A stretch of DNA of 64,000 bases, taken from assembly GCA_037576195.1 (NCBI GenBank), contig CM075104.1, forward strand, positions 12,044,211 through 12,108,210, written 5' to 3'. Under the pieces are notes generated by a model. That model was not told the origin of the DNA. It did not search any database and saw only the letters and a list, made by a program, of their open reading frames with translations. Origin of the DNA: Phytoseiulus persimilis (Eukaryota; Arthropoda; Arachnida; Mesostigmata; Phytoseiidae). Numbering within the stretch: the first letter of the stretch is position 1; every line of letters begins with the position of its first letter. This document shows, piece after piece, positions 12,001 through 22,800 of the stretch. Both the position numbers and the translations under genes were made by a program.

Positions 12001-14578
12001 GAAGAATGATCGAGAGCTGAGTGAGCGAGCCTCGGACAAACTCTTTTTGCAAACTAACACGCCGTGATACAGCTCTGCGAATCGACACGATCACCGCGAA
12101 CTAACCTTTGCTTTGCGAACCGAACTCTAACACTGCTATTCACGTGACAATGCTAAATCCGAATGGACGCGATCAAATATTCAATTCTTCCTTTCCTTCA
12201 ATTAGCAGTCGGGGGATAGGAAAGACTCGGACTTTTCCGAAGATGAGAGACTCCCAGAGGAGCGGCGTATCGAACAAATCGCCAAGGAGATGCCGCAAGG
12301 AACCGACAAAGGTCTTCCCTTGCTGGACGACTGGCTTTCAGGGTTACCGGACAGGTGAGCATGCGCAGATCTGGATTTTTAAACTTTCTACACAATCAGT
12401 GGTCTTGCATGCTAGCGATAAGCCTACGAGCGGGGTTCCTGAGTCTGTTTGTGGCAGGCTGACGATTCTAATTCCCCGCAACGTCCAACCCCATCTAGAT
12501 GGAGGAACGGAATCATTCGATTCATTTCGACTTGGATCATGGTGACTGTTTTTGGACTCGTCGTGTGGTTCGGGCCGATTCCAATCATGCTCTCGGTGAG
12601 TTGACTGAGAAAGATGGCTACTAACAGCTGTAGATTAATGATCAGGAAACTAGTCCGGAAAGTTGCGAGCATCTCGAAGCAAAAAAACTCCCTTGGATGG
12701 TTGGGGTTCAGCGAGGTTGGAATATGTCGTTCAACGATCTCGAAATAGGAGCTTCCGTCGAGCTCGAAGGATTCATAACGACGGTGCTGATCAAACGCCT
12801 CAGCGAACCTTGCCACGCTTGATAGAACCTACATGAGCTGCTTTGTTGGGTTGTAACGAACAGGCGATCAGCGAACAGCAACTCTCTCCGTTGGTCATCA
12901 AGCACCTGAATACGCCGTTGATGATTTCCGCTGAACTTTTTCGGGCTCATGAGTGGGGTCGCAGTTTCGGCAATCAGAGATCGCCGAAACTTCTTCCTCG
13001 GCACGTGTGATGACGATTGCGTCGTTGTTTCGCAGATTCTTGCCATCCAAGTGAAATGTTTCCACGAAATCATCTCCATCGGTTACGCTGTTTATCGCGT
13101 GCACAACCTGCCGTGGTTCCGTTCCCTTTCGTGGTACTTCTTAATAACATCCAACTACTTTCTCTACGGAGAGAGTCTAGTTGACTACTTCGCCATATTC
13201 GGGAGCAGGGCAAGGGCCTTGACGTTCCTCGTCACCTACCACAGGTAAGGCGCGCTGCAAAGTAAAACGCGCTGGCCTATCGAGAACTCGGAAGAATTCT
13301 CCTTTCATCTCATTAAGAAACTCTCGAGGGTCTCAATGAAGAACTATGAATTGCAGATTCATCTCTTTCTGTCTGTACATCACCGGTTTCGTGTGGTTCG
13401 TCCTCTCGCTTGTGAAAAAGTACTACATGCGTCAGTTCTCTCTGTTCGCCTGGACTCACGTGACCTTACTGCTGATTGTCACTCAATCATATCTGATTGT
13501 CCAAAACCTGTTCGAAGGTCTCATCTGGTTAGTTTCAACAGGGCCGCCGAAGATCGATCCACAACCTGCCCTGACATGGCGGAACCAATCAATTTCTGGA
13601 TCGAGTCTGCCATTCAACCTGACCAACGATGCGATTATTTTCAAGGTTCATCGTCCCGGTCTCAATGATCATAACAAACGATATTATGGCATATGTTTTC
13701 GGTTTCTTCTTCGGAAAGACCCCACTCATCAAGCTGAGTCCCAAGAAGACCTGGGAAGGATTCATCGGCGGAGGCATCTCGACTGTGATCCTCGGGGCGA
13801 TCCTTTCTCACGTTTTGTGCAGTTTCTCGCATTTCGTGTGCCCTATCGCGTACGACAGTTCTACAGACTCGACTACCATGGACTGCGAACCGTCCTATTT
13901 GTTCCGACTTCAGGTGTACACACTTCCGGGCTGGATGAGCATTTTCTCCCGAGTGGTAAGTCGGCCATGTTCTTGGTAGGAGAATGTGGACACTCGAAAG
14001 CGATTGATTCACGCCAGCATGATCCGACGATCTCGTTTCTGAAAGTCAAGGTTCCTCCTCGTTTTCAGTTCCGTCTCAAGGTGACAACTTATCCGTTTGT
14101 CATCCATTCGATCGCTATGTCCTTGTTCAGCTCCATCATCGGACCGTTTGGTGGGTTCTTCGCCAGCGGATTCAAGCGTGCTTTCAAAATCAAGGACTTC
14201 GGAGATGTAATACCCGGTCATGGAGGGATCGTTGATCGTTTCGACTGCCAGATCCTCATGGCCACGTTCGTCAATGTGTACTACGACTCGTTCATCAGGT
14301 AAGAAGCTCTCACCACAGCGTAACCTCTCAACCATGAGCTCCAGAGTCGTTGTCCCGTTTGGTTATGGGTATTCGTATGATAGCGACTCCAATCCCTCGT
14401 TGACTCAACCGTTTCCGTCTCATTAAGGGCCCCGGATCCGAAGAAACTCTTGGCTCAGATTATGCTGTTGAAACCCGAGCTTCAACTGAGGCTCTTCAGC
14501 TCGCTCAGGGATGCTCTCCTAGAAAAAGGCTCCATCACGGAAGCGACCATCGATCTGCCCAACACCGAAAGCCAGTAG
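9046..14578 (+). CDS. CdsA: Phosphatidate cytidylyltransferase (CDP-diacylglycerol synthase)
   Basis: Eight exons: 9046-9150, 12209-12354, 12499-12595, 13036-13244, 13357-13527, 13646-13955, 14069-14298, 14428-14578. They give 472 aa; family members are about 450-460 aa. The enzyme, an integral ER membrane protein, makes CDP-diacylglycerol from phosphatidic acid and CTP, feeding phosphatidylinositol resynthesis. The N terminus is acidic and cytosolic, with IPEE-like and PQGTDK segments. Several hydrophobic segments follow, including [42 protein letters not shown] and [20 protein letters not shown]. The family signature is intact at about residues 379-405: [12 protein letters not shown], then [11 protein letters not shown], which carries the metal-binding aspartates. 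The sequence is close to the single insect CdsA gene; vertebrates have two paralogues. Exon 1 (35 codons, [13 protein letters not shown]) is separated by a 3,058 bp intron, unlike the compact remainder. An AATAAA at 15358 marks a likely 3' end. Confidence 0.97.
9151..12208 (+). other. Long first intron of CdsA
   Basis: The intron is 3,058 bp with GTATGG donor and TTAGCAG acceptor. I found no nested gene. The frames inside (up to 145 aa, several overlapping on both strands) show no domain. Its length suggests room for regulatory sequence or an alternative promoter, but nothing specific was recognised. Confidence 0.6.
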
Positions 14579-15357
14579 GAATCCAGAGAACAATTCGATC
14601 GTTTCGGAAGACTGATCGACTGATCTCTTCGTGGAGGAGGAGCTTACGCTGAGCGGCAGGTGCTGTGTGCGATGTTGAGATTCCGCGAAGCAAACTGTTG
14701 TCGCTTAAGGTTGATGTGACGGCGGTCTCACCATTGAATTGTCTGTTTCTGCTTTATTTAACGGCGGTTCTAAGCAAGATCTCAGCTCATACCTCATCGG
14801 GAGCAGGCGGAGAAGTCACTGCGTATTTATCTGTTGAAGGGAAGACGGAGGAGCGGAGGGAGATACGTTTTAAGGTTATAGAGCTTAGGTAGCAATCTCT
14901 CATTCCAGCTCAGATTCAGGAATCGAGTGCAATTTCTCGGGTCGGTTTGTCTCACAAGAGACTAACAACTCGATGTTGACGGATGATTTAACAGATCGAG
15001 GAGCCCCTTGTGTGTTAGACGATAACAATCCACGTTCACTGGTCGCAACCCTTGTCCTGAATACGCCCCTATATTCATTCAGCGGACGAGGAGTCGACTG
15101 AGATAGTTTCCTGTATTTATGCTGCAATATTGTCAAGTTGTTTAGTGCGTTCATTAAGACTGTCTTTCTGGATATTATTCCGGTGTTTTCTCCACCTTGT
15201 GATGGGGCCGGTCAGTTGGTCTGACCCACGCTTCATTTTATTTCTCTGTACCACCTTCTCAATGAGACGTAGTCCCAAAGAAGCCGTAGGCTCTCACCAC
15301 GATGACCCAACTTGAGTTTGTTGTTTGTATATAAGTGAGTGTCCGATGAATTACTCT

Positions 15358-15363
15358 AATAAA
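15358..15363 (+). other. Poly(A) signal of CdsA
   Basis: Canonical AATAAA, about 780 bp after the CdsA stop and in the right orientation. It implies a 3' UTR of roughly 0.8 kb. Confidence 0.55.
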
Positions 15364-15484
15364 TGAGGCGATTGACCAGATGTCACCAGAGCGAGGACGA
15401 TTGCACATATTTGTTCCATGATCCTGGGACCTAGCTATACAGTACGGTCATTATTGATAAGCCCCCTTAAGGACACGTCCGAGT

Positions 15485-15500
15485 CCCCCCCCCCCCCCCC
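15485..15500. repeat. Mononucleotide C16 tract
   Basis: Sixteen consecutive C, just downstream of the CdsA 3' end. A simple slippage-prone tract; its exact length may be unreliable in an assembly. Confidence 0.9.
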
Positions 15501-16498
15501 ACGTGTGCGATGACCGTTCCTCGATTCCCGAATGAGGTGGAATCTATCGTTTTCTGCGAATAACTCTTTGTCTATGACGGATTGATAGTCAGTATGCTCC
15601 TGGAAACCGTTGTCGGAACCGTGACTGGGTGGCGACAGGGGGGGCGTTAGAGGCCACACCTCGCTACCCGGAAGTCCCCAACCCTACCCGTGGTGTCCGA
15701 AGGGATTTCCCCTCCTGCCATATTGGAGAGGAAAAAAGTATATTCTGAGAAGAACGGGTTTTCTAAAGAATGTAATGACGAAGTTTGTCGACTGAACGAT
15801 TCATTGAAGTGAGGCGATTGATGATTCCTCTCTTCGGATCTGGGTGGATGACGCTATGGAGCAACGGAAACCCATGACATCCCGACATCTTGGCGGAGCG
15901 ACGAGTCACTGTTCCCGAATGTCTCCAGGAAGCACTCCACTGCTTCGTGAGCACAAAGCCGCGCGTGCCGATCCTCTGGACACTCGCCACTTCCGGTCCA
16001 CCGAAATTCAAGGGGCAGGTTGATGTCTTGCCTTTGAATCATTAATAACCGACTCGGATGTCTTCCACCTAATGAATGTGATTACGCAGTCGCTCAACGG
16101 GCAAGCAAGGCGGGGACAATCGCGGAATTCGTGAGAGAAGGAGCCGAAACCCTTGTTCGGACTCTGAGTGGATTCGGCGTGCCGCTACTTTTCCCAACAT
16201 CAAAAAGCTGAGCGAGATTCACTGTGAGAAAAAATCGATGAGGCAATCTTTATCACAAGCTCCCGGACCCTTGTACAGGAACCCGGTCCAGATTGATTCC
16301 TGAACATGAAGCTCGAGATTCAAAGTTCTTCCGCTAGCGAATCCGTATACCATGACACGGAGAACCTTCGGAGGGGGTGGTTCTGATGACAAATCAAGCA
16401 ATGGTTCTCGGTCGGAGATGCTTTCTGACGATGTCCGTCTGATCAAGGAATAGGGATCACCCTCTGAGCAGCTTGATTTTATCCTCGGGGAAGTTCGG

Positions 16499-16696
16499 AG
16501 ATGACGATGATGATAATCATGACGCATGGTATTCATGACGCACTCAACATGGTTTTCAAACCTGCGAAGATTTCCCTGATAACACAGAATCTTTGCGGAA
16601 CAATTTCGTCCATCGAAGTGGTATTTAATCGACCCTTCCCAATATCATCGAAGAGTTTGAGGGGAAGGGGGCATGGCCCTCTCGGGTACGCCACTG
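16499..16696. repeat. Dispersed repeat, copy A (hAT-MITE-like end)
   Basis: About 200 bp closely matching 51272-51487 in the same orientation. Both contain ATGGTTTTCAAACCTGCGAA, then ACAGAATCTTTGCGGAACAA and CGAAGTGGTATTTAAT. Both begin with GATGACGATG-type triplets and end in ACGCCACTG. The end, read in reverse, is CAGTGGCGTACCC, the same type as the tips of the element at 27443-28023. The other end is not clear, so the element may be truncated or solo. Confidence 0.8.
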
Positions 16697-18180
16697 CTTC
16701 CGACAAACATCGGAATCACACCGACGGTTCGCTTCAAGTCTGAACTTTCAAGACCCCGAAGTAATACCAAACGGAGGAACCTCTCTGAGTCCCTAGACAG
16801 CCGAAGACAGAGGAGAGAGTTCAGGATAGTGCAACCCCACTCACTCACTGGCCAGGGATGCGCCAGATTCCTGGTGCGTGCGACAGGCATTTCTCTCTAC
16901 CCCATAAACATCAAAAAAAAAAGATGACCCCATTACTTTTTTCCGCACTTCATGGAATTGAATGCTCCAACAGTTCAATGCCGGTCCGGATCAGATTCTA
17001 GCAATTTCTACCCTGTCTAGACCTGATCCAAGAACTTATCGCCATGAGAATCGCTCGCCTTAATCGATGGTTATTCCGTCAGTATATAACTTTTTCAATT
17101 TTCCACTGTTCGATTAAGGGCTGTCGGCGATGTGTCAGTTCTTGTAATAAGGGGGTTGTGTAAGCGGAGCCAGTTTTCACGGCTGACGCTGGCTGAGTGA
17201 TGTGTTGAGGGCACAACCTCCCATTGCGAGCGATTCTTGCCGGTATTCATATCTTCTCCAAGGGGTCACTCCTTGAGAACGGCTCCTAATTTGTAGTTTT
17301 CACGCAGCTCACAATCAACTGAATCAACAGAGCTCCCAGATTGAACAGCGAGCCAAGGTTGGTACTGAGTCTCATCTGAAGAAAAAAAATCGAGGGTACC
17401 AGCGGTCCTGAATTATCTGATGATCGCAGTGCTCCAGAACGAGAAGATCTTGGAGGCTGTAGCTGAGTTCGACGAATGCGTTTAACTATTCGGGACTGGA
17501 ATCGCGTCATGTAGGTTTTTTCAAACGAGCCACTTTTGTCAAGATAACCGGCTCTCAGTGCATTTCTCAAACAGTCATTGGAGATATTTGCTCATGAGTT
17601 CCTCACCCATGACACATGCATCAGACAGGCTGGGTTCGACGAAGTTGCCGCGTGTACTTTTTCTACATCCGGCGGTCTATGTATCCAATGACTCCATGGC
17701 GCAAGTGATCGCTGGAGGGCTTATTGAGTTTGCAGGCACCCGCGTATGCGAGAAAGTATCATGATCTGATTCACCCCTCTCGTGGTGGGGGAATTCTTCA
17801 CTATCTCTGCGCGATGGGTGCTCGCTGAATCCCAAATAATCAGTCGTCTTTGCCCATTGCGAACGATTGGCGGCAACATCAAATCAACACACTTTCAAAT
17901 CACGTCTTGGGTCTCCAAAGCTTCCTCGAATCCAAGAACGTAGGTTTACACAGAAAATGCGTCCAATCTTTTCCCGATCGAACACGGGAGTCCTTCAGCG
18001 ACTTCAAACCTGGAACAACAGCGTGCCACAAACTTCTCGGCTTGCAGGCGTCACCTCCTATTGGCGCTTAGCGAACCAGACGAATTCGAGAACTCAGACC
18101 CATGCCGAGGATTGTCGCGCGTGGGCTCCACGCTGAGATCAGTCCCAGGTACGGATTATATTCGGGGTGGTAATTGTAAG

Positions 18181-18763
18181 TCGGGAACTTTCTTACTCTC
18201 TCTTCTTTTGCTCATAAACTGGTGAAAACTTATCCGATTCTGGATTTTTCTTCGCGTTCGATAGCTGGAAGTATACCGCAGCTTATTCTTCTCGATTGAA
18301 TCGGTAGAAAATTGAGCTTCGTAAATCGGCTTCTGAAGTCGACCGATCGAATTCGGAAGTACCAAGGTCGATGCAGGATAGGATGCTGTCCAATCGTCCG
18401 GCAACTCCAGATTTCTAGCTCAGGATCTGTGAGAAGGACGAGAGATCGTTTCAACCTCTGCCATCGGAAAATTTCCCGAATTGGGCTTTCCTGGGAGGTT
18501 ACGGGCCAAAATGCAAAGATGACGCGATCTTGTCAGGAGGTCGAATATGAGGTCAAGGTTGAAACGATCTTCCGTCCATCTCACAGATCCTGAGCTTGAA
18601 ATCGGGAGTTGCCGGGCGTTTGAGCAGTATCCGATCCTGCGTCGACCTTGGCACTTCCAAAATGCGCCATCCTTCCAGCTGTCGAACGCAGAAAAAATTG
18701 TAGGATCGTATAATTTTTCACCGACACATGAGCAAAAGAATAGAGAGCGGAAAAATTCCCGAC
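18181..18763. repeat. Long imperfect inverted repeat (hairpin)
   Basis: The left arm (about 18181-18475) is the reverse complement of the right arm (about 18548-18763), with a loop near 70 nt. Exact stretches include CTCACAGATCCTGAGCT (18580-18596 against 18417-18433) and ATGAGCAAAAGAA (18728-18740 against 18203-18215). Long, nearly matching segments lie between them. The left arm carries about 70 extra bases near 18277-18350. Each arm has a short open frame of matching sequence (LTDPELEI...). The repeat lies downstream of the Drosha stop on the Drosha-sense strand. It could be a foldback transposon remnant or a hairpin-RNA locus. Confidence 0.85.
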
Positions 18764-19100
18764 TCACGATGACCACCCTGTATAGCTGGAGCCTTCGGAA
18801 ATCGAGGTATGGCTTATTTTCAGGGGATGACTTACTTCCTGGAAAACACGGTAGTTCAAATGTAAACTCTCCCACTGTTTTAACGATCACTGGAAATGAA
18901 TCGACACATCAAGCGGAGTAAACTCGGAAAATATCGTCGAGAAGTACCGTTGACATGTTCCGTTCGTGGAAAAAGTTGGAAGCAGAAATATCGCCCCCTG
19001 CCCCAAGTACCCTGCTGGCTACATATAATTTGAGGTTTTCGCGGCAACTTCGTGGTCGACGATGCAGAGAAAACTACGATGACTCCTTTCATCAGTACGC

Positions 19101-19106
19101 TTTATT
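19101..19106 (-). other. Candidate poly(A) signal for Drosha
   Basis: TTTATT on the + strand is AATAAA on the minus strand, about 750 bp downstream of the Drosha stop at 19860. If used, the Drosha transcript would end before the inverted repeat at 18.2-18.8 kb. Confidence 0.4.
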
Positions 19107-19859
19107 TATGCACATCGAAGACTCAGAATCTCGATTGCTCTCCGCTGTCTTGCTCTTCACGATGAGGAAATGGCTCTTCCGGCCCTCCATGATAGGGATC
19201 AGGGGCGGCGTCCGTGGACTTGTGATCCAGAGTAGTAGCAGATATTTCTATCAGTCGTTCAAGACAATTGAGTGCAGCTGTTTCGATTCCACAGCGAACG
19301 GTGACAACTTATGCTCTGCCGACCCGAGGCTTGCGACGATGAACACTCTTCAGATTGACTGGTTCGCGACATGCGAATCCAGCGAAACAAACCACGCAGC
19401 CGTATACAATGTTCATCACAAATGTCAATGACGTATCTTCTCCAACAGGGCTTGAGTGGTGGTTCCTCCCTGTATTGTTCTCTTGTGCAAAACTCGCGGG
19501 ACCCACGATTCGAGAAGCGACGCCCGTCTCTCCTGACTCAAGGATCGTCCCGGGAGTGAATGTCGATTCCGAGATCGACGAGATTGCAAGCTCGTGCCGA
19601 TCTTTGGTAGCAACGTTCCAACGGAGAACGCTTGGAAACACTTTCATGATCAACGAGACACCGCGTGAGAATTCGGTCGGGGTCCGCCGAATGAAATCTC
19701 GTGATCGGCACAGTCCTCAGAAGAAAGAAAGGCAGACAGATCGTGGCTGTGCGCGCATAACTCACATATTTGACACAACTCCTAAACTACGGTTCACCGC
19801 GATGGTGAGTGTGGAATGCGGAGAATAACTCCAATTCACGTCGTGGTGCTGACTGCAGC

Positions 19860-22800
19860 TCACGATGCCTCTTCCCTCCTACTGGACTCCTCTCGCTTGC
19901 GATCATCGCGGTTGCTTGATCCTTTGATAATGTCCTCCACAACCCGGTGATTGAAAAACTCCTTGTAGTTCGCGAGAGCGAGCGCAGCGGCCTGGTATTG
20001 TGCATCTCTGAAAATCGGCAGACAGCGTTAGGGCAGGGGATCGGTGGAGCTACGGTCTTCCGGTTTGTTATCGGGAAGGAACGCTTCGAACACTCACTTG
20101 ATACTGTGTCCAGATGACGTCGCCATCCGCTTCCCTCTGAAGTAAACTGCCACGATGTACCGTCGTGTGTTCGTGGGACCGCTGGAGTCGATCACCTTGT
20201 AGAGAGGGATCTCGGGCTGACCGTTGCTCATGTGTCTCAATGTGAGACAGCACTGCTGGAGCTTGGACTTCGGGTCGTTCCAGTCTTGATTGCGGATGAA
20301 TTGCTCCAGACGAGGGAAGAACACTACCTGACAAAACCGACGGCAGTATTCCAAACCTTTGTCGACGTAAAGCGCACCGAGGAACGCTTCGAGTATATCG
20401 GCACGGTCCTTCATCTTCAAACCGTTCGCCGACGAGGGGTACAACGAGCATTCCAACATTCCTGGAAAATTGTCAGCCTTAGCAAGATTCACGCGTAAAC
20501 TCACGTGTTCTCGTGAAAATATTCTCAGCATTTCGAACCGAACGCCGCCGATTTTCTATGGGATTTTTTCCATCATTCGAGGTGTCTGCATACCGAGATC
20601 GTCGTGGACCACCGATTGAGTGCGGTTGTTGACGATGGAGCTACGCAGCAGCGACAGATGACCCTCGTGATGCTCGGGGAAGAATTTGTAAAGATACTCC
20701 GAGGAGACCAATTGGAGGACGGTGTCCCCCAAGAATTCCAATCGCTGGTTTGAGCCCCTGGAGGAAGAAACATGTCGATCTCACGACGGAATTCACCCCC
20801 TGGTGCCATGTTCGAGGAGCGAAATTCGCAATCGCGAACGATTCTGCTCTCACTCACAGAGTTAAATTGTTGTATCCTACGGAGCGATGGGTGAAAGCTC
20901 TGGCGAGCAGTCGGATGTGGGTGAATTCTACTCCGATCTTCTTCTCGAAAACAGTCATCTTCTGCAGAATCGGGTAGTGCTCGATCCAATGACGATCCCC
21001 GTCGGGTTCTTGTAGCTGGAGGGGATGACGGCTGTAATTCCTCCATCTGAACAAGAGCTCAGGATCGTGTCCGAAGAGGGTTTCGCCGAAAACCCGGTCA
21101 ACTTCGTTGATTCCGTGGTCCAGGAAGATGGCGCCCATCAATGCCTCGAACGAGTTCGCCATGGCGTGCTTCAGCTCGAGGTCATGGCAGAGGTCGGACC
21201 CGTGGGCATAGAGCATGAACTCATCTAGCTGAAGTTTCTGAAAAAATGAGACAAGAACTTCGGAGAACACCGCTCCTCCATGTGGCGAATGAATTTCGGA
21301 GCGCGGAAAACAATATTCTGCGCTATCGTAGCACTGCTGGATCATTCAAACCTTAGCGAGGATGGCCAAATGCTGATTTTGGACCAGGGCCGCCCTGTAG
21401 GTTGCGAGTCCTCCTTCTTCCACCTCAGGGAACATGTGGAACAGGTGTATCGAGGACAGGAATTCGATCACAGCGTCGCCCAGGAATTCGAGGCGTTCAT
21501 AATGATGCATGGTGGATGCTGTTTCAATATCCTTAGCCAGTCGAGACATGATGGACAGGAGCATCTTGATCCCTGAATGACAGAAGCTTTAGGCCTGGTA
21601 CCGAAAACTCTCGCCGACCCGTCGGACAGGCTTTCGCATAACGTTGAAGCGTCAGAATTCGAAGCCGTCGATCGGCTTTGACGAGCGACATGAAAACATT
21701 TCACACTGAAGCTAGCTGGGTGACTGCAGAAGTAAGCCGAATCTGCCACGAAGCTTCGTCGAGGTGTTCAGGTTACTCGCTGCGGAATTTTCGTGGAACA
21801 AAACACAACGGGGAAATCGTGACCATTGATCAACGTGACGCGAAACCAACTCCAAATGTAATTTCTCACTGGCCTAGCACGCAACTCCCTCCGACTCGGA
21901 GCAACCAAGCCCTCGAGCTTCTCACGGAACCCAACGTCAGACTACTGATGATTATCAATCGACTCAGAGCCTGACATCGGAGCCGCAAAGCGAAGATCGA
22001 GTCAAATCGTTGTCGACTCCATTATCATTGACATGACTGTCATCAATGCCGTGATGAGTATTCTCCTCGGCGGGTTACTGGCGACTCAGAGTCACTATGC
22101 GACCAAATGTGGGTGGACTGGTATTCGCATTGCACAGTCCTCTCCAGCTTTAGTCCATAATGATTAGTATTCGCTGCACAATTCGTCGAGTCCTGATTTC
22201 TCGCACTCCCATGCGAGGTCCTCAAGTCAGCTAGGCTCTTTGGTTCGCGGAGCTCGATTACTGGATCCCGCATCAGAACGACGAGTCACAGGGAATCTGG
22301 AGGGTTGCTTGAATTCTGCGCAAGGAGTTCATTGGTCTTACCTCGTTTCCGAGAGTACAAATACAAGACTCTCCGATCCCCATACTTCGGTTGACGCATT
22401 CCGCAGTTACTCATGGCGTTGCGCGCGTGGTCTGGATTCGTTCCGAAATTCTCACGATACGATGGATGCGTGAGCGCCAGCTGCCAAAATCGAACGAGCT
22501 CTCATCAGTGCTCCGAGGGGATCGATTGAACCAAAACTGTTTGAGTTGAGAACTTCCCGTGTTCCTCCTACCTGCAGAAGGAGCCGGTCGTTGAATCTGA
22601 GTTTGAGATTGTCCTCGAGTTTGTGCAGAGAGCGATGGAAACGTAAATGCCCGATGAGCACGGGGATGATCAGCGCGTGTTGAACCACATCTGATCGGAT
22701 CCCCGTTCGGAGGAAGCCGGCGGAGCTCGCGACCACCGTCACGTCCCTCTTTAGATCTTTGGCTTGCTTGAGCTCCATGACGGCCTTTTCCTTCTTGCCG

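Larger units (their letters stand above)
14579..19859. other. Intergenic region between CdsA and Drosha
   Basis: The two genes converge here. The stretch holds the CdsA 3' UTR, a 16-C tract, one copy of a dispersed repeat (16.5 kb), a long inverted repeat (18.2-18.8 kb) and the presumed Drosha 3' UTR. Unassigned frames include 17286-17570 (-, ending in a hydrophobic LGSLFNLGALLIQLIVS stretch) and 17558-17764 (+, with LPRVLFLHPAVYVSNDS). I cannot tie either to a gene. Confidence 0.45.
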
